64,000 bases of DNA from Breviolum minutum Mf 1.05b.01 (GCA_000507305.1 DF239746.1:28933-92932), one strand, 5' to 3'. Counted from the stretch's first letter, positions 13,605-27,129 are shown. The notes: generated by a model from the sequence alone, not told the origin. A program made the numbers and translations.

Positions 13605-13953
13605 AAATCACGCAAATTTCCCCAGTGAGGCGATTTTCCATTGAGGCTGTGGACAGTTGCACTGCCACGCCAACAGTTGCGGAATCGCACTTTGACCAAC
13701 TCCTGTGAAGCAATATGAGATGCAGGAAGCAAAGTTAACTTCAAATATAGACGTCAAGGAAGTCTACAGTAATTAAAATGTCAAGTATTCATGATCAATG
13801 ATTTGTATCCTCTTTCTTTCCTATTATTTGGGGGCTGCTGCTGAATCTTGCTTGTTGTCTCACTTACGGTTGAACAATGAAAGCACATCAGCCCTAAATG
13901 GTCCAAAGGGAAGGCTCCTGTTCCGTTCGATGCCGGCGGCTAAAGAGAGATTC
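13605..13953 (-). CDS. Two uncharacterised exons
   Basis: Exon 13868-13953 has an AG/G acceptor and a strong GTAAGTGAG donor, and encodes 28 codons including AGIERNRSLPFGPFRADVL. Exon 13605-13702 starts at AG/G and is open in all three frames. The frame in phase with the first exon stops at a TGA just before a GTAAGT, so it may be a terminal exon; another frame gives LTGEICVIC, which hints at a RING start but is unsupported. They could be the C-terminal end of the IF-2 gene upstream, but I cannot join them in phase to exon 14374. Confidence 0.4.
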
Positions 13954-14373
13954 CTGGGAGGCTGAAGCAAGAAACGTTGAATCAAATGTCTAGCTAGGCA
14001 TCAAGTTCAGAATCAAGCCCATCGTCGGGGATCTCGAAGTTCTACAGAATTCTATATAATAAAGTGGGTTATTTAGTTGCTGAATTGTCTATCATGGTCA
14101 AAGAAACCTGGGAACCAAGATATGTTCCAACAGGTGTGAATGTCATAAAATCGGAATATCTACATTGGCGCCAGTATTTCTTAACTCACTACGACATAAG
14201 ATTGTCTTGAGTTTTGGTAAATCAAGAAATCAAAATACTGAAAACAAGTAACAGATTATCATATGATTACTTCAAAAAAAATAGTGTACATAATATAAAT
14301 ATACTAACTCTCTTTCGGGGAAGCAACAAAAAAAAGGAATCCCTCATATGGCGTTTGTTTTTGTTGGGATCAC

Positions 14374-17300
14374 TTTGAGTTCCACTGAAGATCGACATCA
14401 ACTCATCGTTGGGCAGTCCCAACGTAATGCGACCAAATGCGGTCCCAACAACGAAGAACCTCAAGCCGTTGCACGTTGCATGGGAAAAGATACGTATGTA
14501 CCTGTATATACGTAGATTATATGCATACAATAAATCCATTGGATCAATTACAAAACAGTTTCATGATTCATGCCTATGAATCTATGTCTGTCAATTTTCT
14601 GTATGTAAGCACAATATGATCAATTATGATCAATTATGTGGATTATATACTACTTGGAAACGCATGAACATCTCTGAAGAAGTACCGGAAATCTGGAAAA
14701 CACTTTCCAACCACATGCTCTGTTGTCTCAGATGTACATTGATCATAAAGCTCTTCCGCAAAAAAAACAGGGTCGTTGCATTCTTCTCTTCATGGACTTT
14801 CTACTGAACTTTTGAACTTTGAAGTGGCTCAATTCCACCCTTTCATTTGTGGAAATTAGATGAACATTGGTCCAATTTGGACAAAGTTTCCTAATGAACT
14901 GGTATCCGAGGTCCTTCTCCCAAGTGAAAAAACACTTGGCCTCCCAACTGTCCTACCACTAAACGCCCTGATCGCACCAATGCTGTCAGGACCAATTCAC
15001 CTTGCTCTTCACCAGCTTTGTCTACCTGACGGTTGGCAAGTTGAGAAACTCAACGTTTTGCACACGCAAAACGTCAAATCTTGTAAAAAACAAGGCTTAC
15101 CAACAACCACTTCCAAAGATCTGACTCCGGAGGGATCTTGGGGCTGGAAAGCTTTAAGTACAGCTGCAGAGTAGAGCTCATGTTTTTGAGTAAGTTGCAC
15201 TTTGACTCTTGAGTTGGAAAATATTACACTATGGACGGAAACCTTTTGGTCATGCTTCTCTTTTTTTGTTATCTGTTCACAAAGGTTCGACCCTGCCTTA
15301 ACGATAAAAAGCACCAAAAAGCTACATGTCACCCAGCCAGCTACAACATCGGAACATCTTCCGTGCCTCTAGGATCAAAGCAATGGCATTGGGTGGGGCC
15401 TCGATTCCCTGCAAAAAGTCTGTCCTCTTGTGCCTCAGGACGTCATGCATCTGGGTTGGCCATGACTGAAAGGAGGTGCCACTGTACTCAGAACAACATT
15501 TAACAAGAAGTTCAAGTTGTGTATAAGCCATTTACCACTGTAATATACTATAATGTAATGTACGTAATATAAGATGCTGCAATGTAACAAATTATAATAT
15601 ATCATAGTAAATCATAATATATCATAATGTATCATAATATAATATGATAGTACAATATAATAATAAATATATAGCAATATAATATATTTTATGTAATACT
15701 AGTAAAACATAATAAAATAATGTATCCTATGATATCATAACTGGACAACATCCACTCCAAACTCAGAAACATCTTGAAAAATCCTTGGGACATCCAGTGA
15801 CACAATTGATCAAAATACTGCTGGATTCGCAAGTTGTATTGGAATTTTCGCCTCTATGACCAGTTTGGCTAGAGTCGCTCAAACGGTATAGGCATCCCCA
15901 CTTGTTTCGAGTGCTGACACCCTGGCAGGGAAAATGGAAAGCGGATGTGTGAACAGGTCACAACAACATACAAAAAGGGATGATACTTCCATTTTCTGCA
16001 TGAGTTTGACTGTCAACTGTTCAACACAGTCTTTTCCATTCTTTTCCCATCATTAAAAAGCACCTTCTTAATGGTCGCTAATTCACTAATGGCAAGGCAA
16101 ATGGACGCACCATTTTCAACGGTTGCTGCAAGGATGAACAGGATCAGGCTCAGAACGAAACCCAGTGCTTTGCACTGGGCACTCAAACGCCGAGCTTTTG
16201 AACTTTGATAACCTTTGCATGGTTCGGTGGCCAACAGCTCCATGCCAACAGTGTTCGGTAAATTGAGATAACAGAATATTCGAATAAAAGTTTATGCATA
16301 TTTTCTGCAGAAGCTACAGCTACAATCTCCAAACCACGCAAGAGTTGCTAGAATTTTGAAAACCGAGCCATCCCAAGCTGATGGTAAATGCTGCTACTGC
16401 GATCCTCTCACTGGATCTCATTGCATAACGATGTTCGAAACAAGTACCTGTTTGACATGGCTTGGGAACATGTTTTTTTCATCCTTGTCCCATGAGGTAT
16501 AAGGAAAACATAGCACCGCCAAGCTCTCCTAGTCTGGTTTGGAAAATGATTCTACTGTATTCTCTCCAGTACAGTTACCTTTCAGGTACAACTACGGTAT
16601 TGACTACGGTACACACCATTGATGTTGAGGAAATCCTTGCATTTGCGGGTTGTTGATGCTTCCGGTATGTTTCAAGGATATGTCGGAGCTTTCTTACTAG
16701 ATAAATGAACTACGGTAAACCTACGGTACCCCATCTATGAAACGTGATATGTACGTATGTTAAAGTATGTTAACCGTTTAAACAATATGCATGTAATGAC
16801 TCTAGGCTTGTCCGTCCTCCATCCGCCCACAATACATACCCCATCCAAACGCGGGCACCTGGACGTCGGCTTTTGCCGTCGCTGGAACGCCGCGGCATCG
16901 TTTTGGCTATTTGTTGCTTGGTGCATTGGGCCGTGCACCCAATCGCATGATCTGTTTGTTCCCAAACCTCAACGAGGCTCCCTTTGAGATCATTGGGCGA
17001 GGTTGAAAAAACCCGAGAATCTGGCAAACTAAATCTAAATCGCATCTTTCAAGAGTGTTTCAGCTTTTCCTACATGTTTGCTGAGAAGTGTTGTTTCAGT
17101 CTTGAATCTTGAAGCCTTGTTTCCAGGATTTCTGCCAAAACAACAAGAGCACTTATTGTTTTGTTTTAGGGTCTTCACCAGCACAACCAACATACACACA
17201 TCTATAGAATTATATCACCACTCACATGAACACTTACCTGAAGCTATATGCCATATATCATGAAAAAAACAACCAATCATCCCCAAAATGTCCTAGATCT

Positions 17301-20300
17301 TCTTAGCTGTACCAACGTGATCTCATGTTCTTTGGATTTCAAAGCTGGCACTAACCTCAATGTCAACCAAGTCTCTTGAAGGTCTCTTCCCGATGGAGGC
17401 TAAACTTATCAGGATGACTCACGAAACTCCTCACTGGACCAAACTTTTTCCTTGGGCAACGAGGGACATGGAGGTGGCACCTTGATGGTTGACATTTGGC
17501 AGAAGTTACAAGTCTTGCACTTCAATATATCGTACAAATATGACCATGTAGGTACTATATATATATATATATACAGGGACACATTATTCTTGGTTCCATT
17601 ATTTCCAACATAGGAATACAGTATCCTTGAACACATTTATTGTTGCGCTGATGCTCATCCTTGGTATATAATGTCTATATATTCCAATCCTGCCAAGCTG
17701 CAACTTGTGGTCCACAAAGCTGGACTTCGACTGGGCAAAGAGTTGGCATGCTGCTGCTGGTTAGATATTGTCAAGCAATAAGCATTAGATGCTATGGAAA
17801 TTGGAATCATTAATCATTATACCACCAATGTGTCCATGTCTCATTCGCATGATACATGGCTATGGCAAGATATGGAATAGAATGGGTAGATACTCTATAT
17901 ATATATATGTTTAGATATGAGGTAGATCGGATCCACACAGGAATGTGGTGATTGTGTATGGCCCAGTCAACTTTAACATTTATTGTGTGGCCCAAAAAAT
18001 ACCTTCTCACAACCACCTTAAGTTTTCTGAACCCATTATCCAGAGTGTAATGATCAACAATTTCATTCAACTTGAATCATGGTAATGTCAACTCCTTTCG
18101 TTGCTGTGTCTACGACTTCAGGAAAATGTGCTTTGTGTTCTCCTGGTATGTTGTTTTATGTAGCACATCTTGTAAGTGAAGACCAAATCCCCTGTGGTCA
18201 AGGCTGATCAAACGTGATCCTTTGCAAAACACGAAACAAAACCATCCGGAACCAGGAACTAAGCCGTAGGAGTACGCTCTCAAAGCATAAAGGGTGGGTC
18301 CAGAGCTATTGCTGAAATATGTGAAAATGAAAGTGGGCTAAAACTCGCACTGACGTTTTTTTTGTTTTCAGCGGAGTGCTACTGTATGCCACTGTAACTG
18401 CTGAGTTACTGTATGTGCGGTTTGGAAATGTATAACTGGGAGTGGGCTTGCTATCCCTGGACATGCTGCCATTGGGAGAGTCCTTGCGGAATAAAAATCC
18501 CCTCAAAATGTTCATTGATGCATGGATATTACTTGATGTTATGATACGTCTGTCAAAAATAATGTATATATATATGTACATTACGGCAAACATATATATA
18601 TATATATATACATACACAATCATGTATATATATATCATATATATATATATTGCAAGCATATCCTGGAACAAAATAAGGATCTTCTAATCCCTTTCCAAAA
18701 AATCCCTTGGTGACAACAAACATCTCCCCCTGGTGGCTCCTCCGAAAGTTCCGGGAAGGTCTCATAGACTCCCACTGTGTTGCCCCAAATCGACCGGCTG
18801 AGACACCGATGTCTGGGCAGATGTGAAAGCAGGTTGTGTGGTCTCAAATTGATCCAAAAAATGTGCGAACCAAGGAAGCTTAATGTTTCAGCAAAAGCAT
18901 AGGCGTTTTTTCATGTGGAACAACCATGAACAAGCATAATTACCATAACATACCATAACAAGGATGCATTTCAATATTGCCATGTTATTTTTTTCCTCAT
19001 ACAAAGACCCACACCTAGGAGAAATGGTATGTCCTATGGTATCCTAAAGTAAACTCTCCATCACCTGGATGGAAGCACCGGCGCGGTGCTGGTCTCCGCG
19101 GGCCACTTGGGAGCATCCGAGAAAAGACCACCATCCACTTTGCGCAAATGTTGCACCTGCCTTCAAAACGCCCCATTCGAAATGGATGCATGGATGTACA
19201 CTTTTTTTTGTTGAAAATGCGGAGAAGTAGATGAAAACACAGGTGTCGAGTGGCTTTTCCCTTCAGGTTGCTCACTGGACAAATCTGAAGCTGTTCTCAG
19301 GTCAGACTCAACTTCTGAAATGAGGATACGCCTTATGTCATAGTATATAGTGTTTAGTTCATATTTTTCAACTATCCTTTGTGGTCGTTCTCCAACATGA
19401 CCCCAACCCTCCACCAAAGCTCTTTTGACATCTATAGTTGCTGAGTGCACCTGGTGGCAAAGGAAGGCTCCTGAGGACATCGAGACGATTTCATGCGCAT
19501 CGACCGCTTCATGTACAGATTTCTTCATTGATTGGTCGACGGCGAAGAATAGTGTCTTTGAAGGGTCGCTTGATAAGTTTTTTGCTTTGATGCTTAAATA
19601 GTCAAAGAACCATGCAAAGCTCGCCAAATCAGAAACATATACTGTATAAATACTAAATGAAACGTCAAACAAAAGAAAACAAAACCAAACAACGGTTCAT
19701 CAAAATTCATAATGAATATATCTTTCAAATCCAATTTGCAATTTTGTTCTTACAACTTTTTTTCAGCCAACCTCCACTCCTTTTGAGGTTTACATCTAAT
19801 GTAGCTTCCAAGTTTCCAATTTCGTCACCTCAAAGCATGGCGACGAGGCCGGTCGAGACATGCTCCTGGAATTGCAAAAAGCAACAAATGGCAAACCCTG
19901 GTGATGGTGGGAGTAGTAGGAGTAGTACTAGAAGTTCTAGACGAATCTTAACATGAAATTTTGAGAGCTGAAAGTTAAAAGCTATCCAAAAAAGAATGCA
20001 GAATGTATCACTTATCTCATTTAATTCATCTAATATGTTTTTCAATGGCCAATCAAATGAATTCTATTCTCCATGAACTACTGGAATACAGTGATTTCGT
20101 TAGGTAAACACCATGTCCTCTGAGACTCCGAGACGTGCATTGTTGGGATATCTAACAAATGGCTGCCGGTCCTCATGATTCCAAAACTAGTTCACAGAAG
20201 AGTGGACAGCAGCGCTGTCGTACCAGGAATTGCAAGAAGGCAACAAGGGGTCAAGTTTCTCGAAACAGTCAAAATCAAACCAATTGAGATGCATAGCAGA

Positions 20301-23300
20301 TCGCGCCCTCTTGATGTTTCATGATTTTCAATAATGTGCATGGAATGTCTATGTATACTGACAGCCTTTAGTTTCGCCTGTGAGCCAAGCAAACTGCGTG
20401 ACGCTGCAATGTCAAAAGTTGAGTCAGAATGGATACCAGTAGCAATGAAAGCAAAATGATTCAAGTTGATGTCCCCCTCCTCAACATCAGCGGAACGAGC
20501 ATTGTCTATTTAAGATGTCCAACCAGCCTGTTCGAACAAGCCCAGCATGCTGAGTGCTGACGACTCGCGACCCTTTTTTGAAACCACAATTTGTAATCTC
20601 AGCTGAAAGGGATGAGACTAAACCATACTAAATGGTTGGAAGCTGGTTCTCGTTTAGAAGAATGCTGTTGATGGAGGAAATCCTTCATCAGTTGATAAAT
20701 ACACATCCCAAAAAGTGGTAGTACAGTATAGCCATATTTCTCGTGGCTGGTTTTCTATCATTATGAATCATTGCCATTATCTCCTGTTGATGCTCCGGTG
20801 GGCCTTGCCAGGCGTGATCGTCAAAGGTTCGGGTCTCCGCAAGGGAAGCTGGCATCGAAGATGGTCGCGCTGGGGGTTTCCAAGTTATAACCGACTGCAT
20901 AGTATGGTGAACAATATTATGTATATATGTATACGTGTATATATATATATGTCAGGATTATGTAATTGTATTGTACCGCTAGTAGTGTATATTGTAATGT
21001 TTGTATTGTATTTTGATATGATGTCATAATTTATACACATTGTATTTCACGAGTCAGGAGCCTATTTCTGCAGTGTAATATCTACCAATGCGATATAAGT
21101 CGATCAACTACATTTAGAATGGGGCTGTCTGATGCCAGGATACCTGCTTATTGCATTGAAACTTCAAAATTTCGACTGCAGAGAATTTCCAGGTATCAGC
21201 ACCGTGCACTGCATCACCTATCTGGTCAAAGAATGTCAAAGATTCCTAGCGCTTCGAATCTGAAAAATGAATATCAAAAAATTGAACAATCATTCCTAAA
21301 CATGTACCCTCCTAGGAACTAAGATATCCCCTACAAACGCCGGCACTTTTGAGTCGATGATTTTCCTTTTCCCAAGGTAGGATATGTTAGTTCCCTGGAG
21401 GGTATTTAGACCACCCAACCTAAAATGCAATATGCATCTACCTGCATCTGCGACGCCACGTCGCGGATTCGTTGGACCAGCTCCTTCGCGTCAAAGAAAT
21501 GTCTCGAAAAGTGTTTCAGGGTGGCGGTTAAGGTAAAAAAAAAAAATACAGTTGTGTAAAGGTCTAAATAGCAACCAAAAAGAACATAGATGTAGTTTAC
21601 TGGTATCATATGAACATGCTGTATTCATATCATGTTCTGTAGTGAATCTATGTTGTGTCCATCTATTCACGCACGTAATTGTAGAAAGAATCAGTGTTTT
21701 GCTCAACGTTCCACTAAAGATGTGATACCTATGTACTTCCTGCTTCATATCATCTGATGTAGGATTCATGTCATATAGTATCTATATTTGTACATGTCAT
21801 AAACCAATCTTGTGACTTGTGGGCAAAGCTATGACATGCTCCGAATACCTGTTACACTCAAAGTGCCAGAAAGGTTGGGAAGCCTTTAATCGAAGGGCCT
21901 TCCTTACCTGATGGTAGAATATGTAATATGTCCTTAACATGTGACTTTCGGATCCAAGCAATGCTGGCAAGTGATCATGAAACAAGGCAATGTAATGCAA
22001 TGTATGCACGTATCACGTAATCATATCACCACCTTTGATTTCCTCTGCTACTACAAGAGTCCATCCTGGAGTCTGGTTTTCAAATTTCTCATCTTCTGAA
22101 TAAAGACCCCTAGCCACTCATGAGCATTATTGCAGCGCACCTCCAAATTTTGTTTCAGCAATGCAGAGATCGGTACCGCTTCTTCTGCCTTTTGCCGTTC
22201 AGATTTGAACAAGAAAGGCCACAAGCAGTTCCAATCCGTTCCAATCCAAACCACAACTATACCACCTGGAAAATAGATGGCTAGCCGCTAGCCACTCCCA
22301 TGTTAAGTCTCGGTTTATCATAGGCCACGAAAAAATCCACCCAACTTGGGGGTTGTGGATTTCCCGCCATGGATCCGGATGGCAACTACTAGGTGTACTT
22401 CCCATGCCTGTTGGGTCCAATCTACATCAACCAAGCCGTGCTCATAGAGCAGCTGACCTCGACAGGGAAGTTCCGACTCCGGACGACTCCCCCAAGCCAC
22501 CAAAAAAAAACGTCTTCAAATGGGATATAAAATGGAATTTATACACTCAGCCATCATTGGACAAACATTGGGACATAAATAAATAAAATTGAGTTAATCC
22601 ATGTTAATCCCACACCTCAATATTTTACAGCAAGAATCTGTACCAGAATAAATTTAGCAGCAACAAAGACTGTTATAAAACATGTTATATAAGTTATATA
22701 AGTCTTTGCAACAAGTGGCACGAATTTATATCCAAGCAGCATTGTCTCCGCAGCTCGGCACGTGTCAAATCCAAATGACAACTTGGTCACCGTGGAAACT
22801 CAACGAGGATCGATGAGAACCATCAAATTCATCATGTCTTAAGGTTACAAAAGAAACACAACAACAAACAAGTCAAACAGGACACAAAAAAACAGGACCA
22901 AGAGTACCCATGGGTTTTGTATGGTTTGAAAAATCTGTACATTCCAAAGAGTCAAGAATCGTTGTGTTTTCATGGTTGGCGCACCAAATTCTGCGTTAAA
23001 CAAAAACCATTCCAAAGGTTTATCTTCTTTACAAAAACAACTTGACCAGTGCCTGAGGGTCATTCATTTTTTACACGCCAAACAAAAAGAGCTGATAGAA
23101 TCTGACAAATACGGGTGATTATACATCCCTTATCCTGCATGTTTTATAAAACCGAACGGCACAACGGTGGGGTTAGTGCCGCCTACAAGGAAAAACAGCA
23201 ATGTACAGTGGAATGTAAGACGTATCAAAAACAAAAATGCGTACAAACCTGAGGATTATGACACATGTTTCCAGCAACTTCCCGTCAAATGCTACTCCCG

Positions 23301-26300
23301 ACAAAACAAAGGACCCATCCTACAAATACTGGATGTTCATGGGATTTTCCTGAATTCATGTCACCTCTTCTTTCAGTGAATTCATCAACGAATCTTTCAT
23401 CTTGAAACAAGGGAACAAAATCAAATAAGCATCTGCAATCTGAAAGACTTTGAATTTACTGTACCTGAACACATCCCATCTACTCATCTACAAAACCCAG
23501 TGGGAATCACAAATTGAATCAGTTCAGAACTTCTCAATTCACCTAGGTTAAGAACCTTGCGATGTCGTCTTTTGTTTGTCTCTCAAAGGTAAAATCTGGA
23601 AAACCCGATGTTCAGGTGCCTGATGAAAGTTGTCCTCAACTGCCTGGTATAATACCCGCAATTTGTATGTGTATATAAATATATATATATATATATGTAT
23701 GTATGTCACATCAATATATCATATATATATATACATATATACAGTACATATAGGCCTACATATACTATGTTGGTACATGCATATCTCACTAGGCCACTGT
23801 CTCATGCAGAGTACATTCGTACTTGTGTGCCCAAAATGTACCCAAATCCCAAATGTCGTTGCGGTTGTTATTGCTGCAGTTGTGGTTGTTGCTGCTGCTG
23901 TTGCTATTGTCGTTGTTGGTCCATTGGCTCAGCTGTTACATTCCCATAGCAAAGGTCGTTGGTGCTACTGGTGCCATGTAACTCTGGAAGATCGATCTTG
24001 TTCAAGGCAAAGATGACCGGCACCTTGAGTGATTTCTTTCGGAATCAAAGGATTTTTCGAAATGACACTTGTTGTAGGTGCAATGTAACATGTATATATG
24101 TATCCATATAATACATATATATATATATTTTTAGGTTATATGTGTATATACATATTATATAACCTATTTTTTATAGACCACGAAACACATTTTGGTTTGC
24201 TATGATGACTTATATACTGAATGTGTAAAGATGTATGATTAGTGACCAATCAATATATTTTTTACATACATGTATATTATAGTTGTAGTTACACTTATTT
24301 CTATGTTGTGTACTAAACATAGATACACAACATGGAGATGCACATAGCGCAAATGAAATCCATTGTCATGTTCTGTAGTGCATCACACTGTGTAATAGTA
24401 TAAACAGTTTTTGTTCTTAGAGGGAAATAAAAGAGCACATGGCAGTTGCACGCACCATCTTTCCCGAAGCCTCAAAAAACCGTGCACCTTCCACTTGGAG
24501 GCATGCATCAAGACCTGACAAGGAAGTGACTGAGGGAACCTCGATAGACAACATCATACAGATTGCGAGATGTCACGGGTCTGTGTCTATGTGTTGAAGA
24601 ATCTTGTGAATCATGGTATAGGGTCAAGTGATTACGAGAGTAACTGACCAAGGGCAAACGAGTCTGATTTGGAGATGAATGCCGCAGAATCCTGCTGATG
24701 ATCACATCTCCTGTAGATTCACTTTGTGAGCTTACATAATCTTACCTAAACAGCTAATTATAAAGCAGCAAAGATGCAACTCAGCTATGCCTCTTCAGTT
24801 TGCAACTCCGCTCCGCGCTCCACGGAGACCACAACAACGGCGACCTTGCTCTTGCTCTGACGGAAGTGGTCAACCGAATATGCTGAACTGAGAATACGAG
24901 ATCTGAATGGAGATGAATGCATATATGAATATGGTAGCAATATGAGCAAAACTTGCAGAGAGATTATTTTTGCAACATGTAAAAACCTGGAGAATATCAC
25001 TTTCCAGGTTCACTTTGAAGAATTTCAGGTGTAATGATTGTGGAAAATTATCTCGGATCTTGGTTTGACTAGAGCAAGCCGCAAATACTGTAACAAATTG
25101 CTCCTTCCTCCAAGAAACAACTAAAACGGACACATTATTTATCCGACAACTTCGCAAAATTGCCAGGATCTGTTGAGATCTGTTGGGCACGTTACTTAGT
25201 GCTTCGAATGTCGAATCCCCGCAGCACTGCCCCACCGGCCCATGATAACCCATGATCACCCAAGATTCGTGCAGAAAACTTAGTTTTTACCAAAACTTGG
25301 AACCACAAACAGCATAAAGAATTTCAGATCACATGTCCATCATGTTCAGGATATATCTACAAGTGCAAGGTCGGCCAGGCGACATCAGCGGCTGCCATTG
25401 TCCGACCACGCCTCAGGATTACAAGGGTGAAACGGGTGGAACTCCGTTGCAACAATTGGTGAAGGACGGATCTCTTTCGAACTATACAAAACAGGACACC
25501 AACAAAAATCAAACAATTTTTGTTTTTTTCAGTTTCCAAAACATTTTGAGGATACCCTAAGGCCCTAAGGATCATCGGACCCTCCAATGGAAGGGTTTGA
25601 ACCTGTATAGCATGGGTAGGGTCCGTAGGGTCCTCAAACTAGCCAGCTAGTTGTTGAACAAGGCTCGCCACTCCAACTTGCGTCGCGTTTGATGGTTCTT
25701 CCTACTTGTCCGTCAAGCTCTTTTCGCCCTTTCATTTTTGGAGTGACAGAAAGAGATGTGGAGTGCTATTAAAAAGAGGCCTGGAGCAACTGTAAAACAA
25801 ATATTACCCTGTCATGAGTGTGGTCCCATGAAATTGGCACCCTGAAGTTACGTCGTGTACACACAAACGAATCCAGTGATGTCGCAGAAGCTGGCGACAT
25901 GTGACATTTAACTTCAACAACACCCCACCAGGCCCCAACCACCATGGCATAAGGGTCTCCCTACGACAGCTCAAAGGCTTCATGACCCGGTGTATCCAAA
26001 AAGGTCCTAAGGTGACACGGAGATGGTGGAGTTTCAGGCACCAAATTTTTGGAAGAACTTAGGGCTGAAAATAATTGTCTTCTTTCAAGAAAAAACATGA
26101 ATCAAGCAAGGTTCTTTACAATCACGGTGCTGTACACAAATATATTACAGATATATTATTTAAAAGGTTTTGTTTGATATTATGTACATATACTATATAA
26201 GTACACGAAGACATACACATACCAAATATCAGTTCACTTCCTAGCAGAAAATCTGTCCAAGGCCCAAGCATGCGCTCTTCTTGTCGACCTTGTAGCATTG

Positions 26301-26590
26301 GGACTTGTTTGTGTGTGTGTGTGTGTGCCTGTGTGTGTGTGACATACTTGCATCTGACCATAAAAAACCATAAAATTCCATCAATGTGTATGCTTTTGCA
26401 CAGCTGATTGAAAAAAATTAGGGTAACCTATACAAACAGTAGATTTCGTTAGATTTTGAGATATTTTCAGTGTGGTGCTGTGGTTTATCATCTTGAAGGT
26501 CAATGGAATTGGTAAGCATTGTATGTTTTCTGCCGTGTTGGGCACGGCAAAACCCCATGACTCTCCCCAGACGACCACCTGTGAGAGGTC
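14374..26590 (-). CDS. infB: Translation initiation factor IF-2-like GTPase, G2/G3 to domain II
   Basis: Bacterial-type IF-2 GTPase, expected to act in an organelle. Exons, minus order: 26544-26590, 25968-26006, 25384-25411, 24791-24844, 24488-24514, 23975-24023, 22408-22457, 22141-22188, 21442-21483, 15367-15408, 14949-15025, 14374-14459. All joins keep phase. The product carries G3 TFLDTPGHEAF, then RGRTMAAADVAVVVVS, QTEE, G4 VPVIFALNKIDLPE, the LLYEHGLVDVDW segment, G5-like VPISALLKQNLEELV, and domain II LVLTALVRSGRLVVGQ with VVGTAFGRI. Donors at 26544, 24791, 23975, 22408 and 15367 are GC. The intron between 21442 and 15408 is about 6 kb. No G1 motif lies nearby; the matching G1/GGITQ exons are at 46.5-47.8 kb. 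The C-terminal domains after 14374 were not identified. Confidence 0.85.
15540..15735. repeat. AT-rich simple-sequence tract
   Basis: Nearly pure A/T with repeated aatatatcata-type words. It lies just outside exon 15367-15408, inside the 6-kb IF-2 intron. A similar tract is at 53720-54280. Confidence 0.7.
16859..16982 (-). CDS. Uncharacterised exon, GC-richer than its surroundings
   Basis: AG/GGG acceptor at 16982 and CCAG/GTGCCC donor at 16859, 41 codons plus one base, with segments SLVEVWEQTDHAIGCTAQC and KTMPRRSSDGKSRRP. It lies inside the large IF-2 intron (15409-21441), on the same strand. It could be an alternative IF-2 exon (the 5' phase matches, the 3' phase does not) or part of another gene. 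No family recognised. Confidence 0.4.
17000..19160. other. Intronic stretch without a convincing gene
   Basis: Part of the long IF-2 intron. It holds TA microsatellites (about 17550-17575, 17893-17909 and 18565-18652) and only short open frames. A minus-strand open segment near 18700-18830 (ETFPELSEEPPGGDV) has no clear splice sites. Confidence 0.5.
19163..19672 (-). CDS. Open frame of 169 codons, unknown
   Basis: Unusually long uninterrupted minus-strand frame for this AT-rich DNA, with protein-like composition (for example KTLFFAVDQSMKKSVHEAVD and QRIVEKYELNTIYYDIRR). No AG/G acceptor and GT donor frame it cleanly. It may be a single-exon remnant, an exon, or chance. It lies inside the long IF-2 intron. 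Confidence 0.3.
   Translation of the reverse strand: MFDVSFSIYTVYVSDLASFAWFFDYLSIKAKNLSSDPSKTLFFAVDQSMKKSVHEAVDAHEIVSMSSGAFLCHQVHSATIDVKRALVEGWGHVGERPQRIVEKYELNTIYYDIRRILISEVESDLRTASDLSSEQPEGKSHSTPVFSSTSPHFQQKKVYIHASISNGAF
19830..19897 (-). CDS. Possible terminal exon, unknown
   Basis: A long pyrimidine tract (ctactcctactactcccacc) leads to CAG/G at 19897; 21 codons follow (FAICCFLQFQEHVSTGLVAM) and end in TGA at 19830. The splice signal is good but the protein evidence is thin. Confidence 0.3.
20664..20700. repeat. Family R2 element, solo end
   Basis: GCTGTTGATGGAGGAAATCC followed by CATCAGTTGATAAAT matches one end of the R2 elements at 28397, 31312 and 40308; the other half is not present. 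Confidence 0.5.
21305..21404. repeat. Short inverted-repeat element, family R1, copy 2
   Basis: Starts TACCCTCCTAGGAACTAAG and ends TTAGTTCCCTGGAGGGTA, an imperfect terminal inverted repeat of about 18-25 bp. It sits about 40 bp inside the intron that follows exon 21442-21483. Other copies: 2816-2903 (opposite orientation, degenerate), 29097-29201, 34033-34128. Confidence 0.8.
23249..23319 (-). CDS. Isolated exon, unknown
   Basis: TAG/GAT acceptor at 23319 and CTCAG/GTTTG donor at 23249; 23 codons including GSFVLSGVAFDGKLLETCV. It lies between IF-2 exons 23975 and 22457 but is out of phase with both, so it is either skipped, misread, or from another gene. Confidence 0.4.
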
Positions 26591-27129
26591 CTTGCTAGAA
26601 GAGCAGTTTGATAATCTGATGTTTTGTGATGAAACTGCATTCTCTCAGGGATGACATCCACTACAAGTGCTGGACCTTGCATTTCTTTGCAAGAAAGTAA
26701 TGCTTGCAATGCAGTCAGCTGAATCTGAATGAATTTGCATGAATTTGCCCTATGTTTAGCCAGCACTGTGTCACATCTGCCCCTGCACATGACAGGAGTC
26801 TCTCAACTTGATTCAAACAGTGCCTTGGACTAAGCTGTATGTACACATATATATATATATACATACATTATACTTATATACAAACGGCAAATCTCAACAT
26901 GACATCAAATCAACAACTACCTTGCAATGCAAACTGTAGTACAGTCACTAACACACCTCACAAAGAGCTTTCATCGTTCCGCTTCCTGGTTCCACAATAT
27001 TCAACATCTTTACTTTTCGTGGTCAGGATCAACCATAACAACATCATAACAATTTAATTACTCTAATGTGTTTCTGGACGACTTTCTTTTGAAATAATGT
27101 GTTGTTGCAAGTGGAAACTTCCCACAAAC

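Noticed and set aside
15105..15180. Minus exon-like segment ending SGVRSLEVVV before GTAAG, resembling the IF-2 linker before domain II
   Set aside because: Exon 15367-15408 joins 14949-15025 directly in phase and already supplies this linker; the acceptor of the extra segment is poor. Kept only as a possible alternative.
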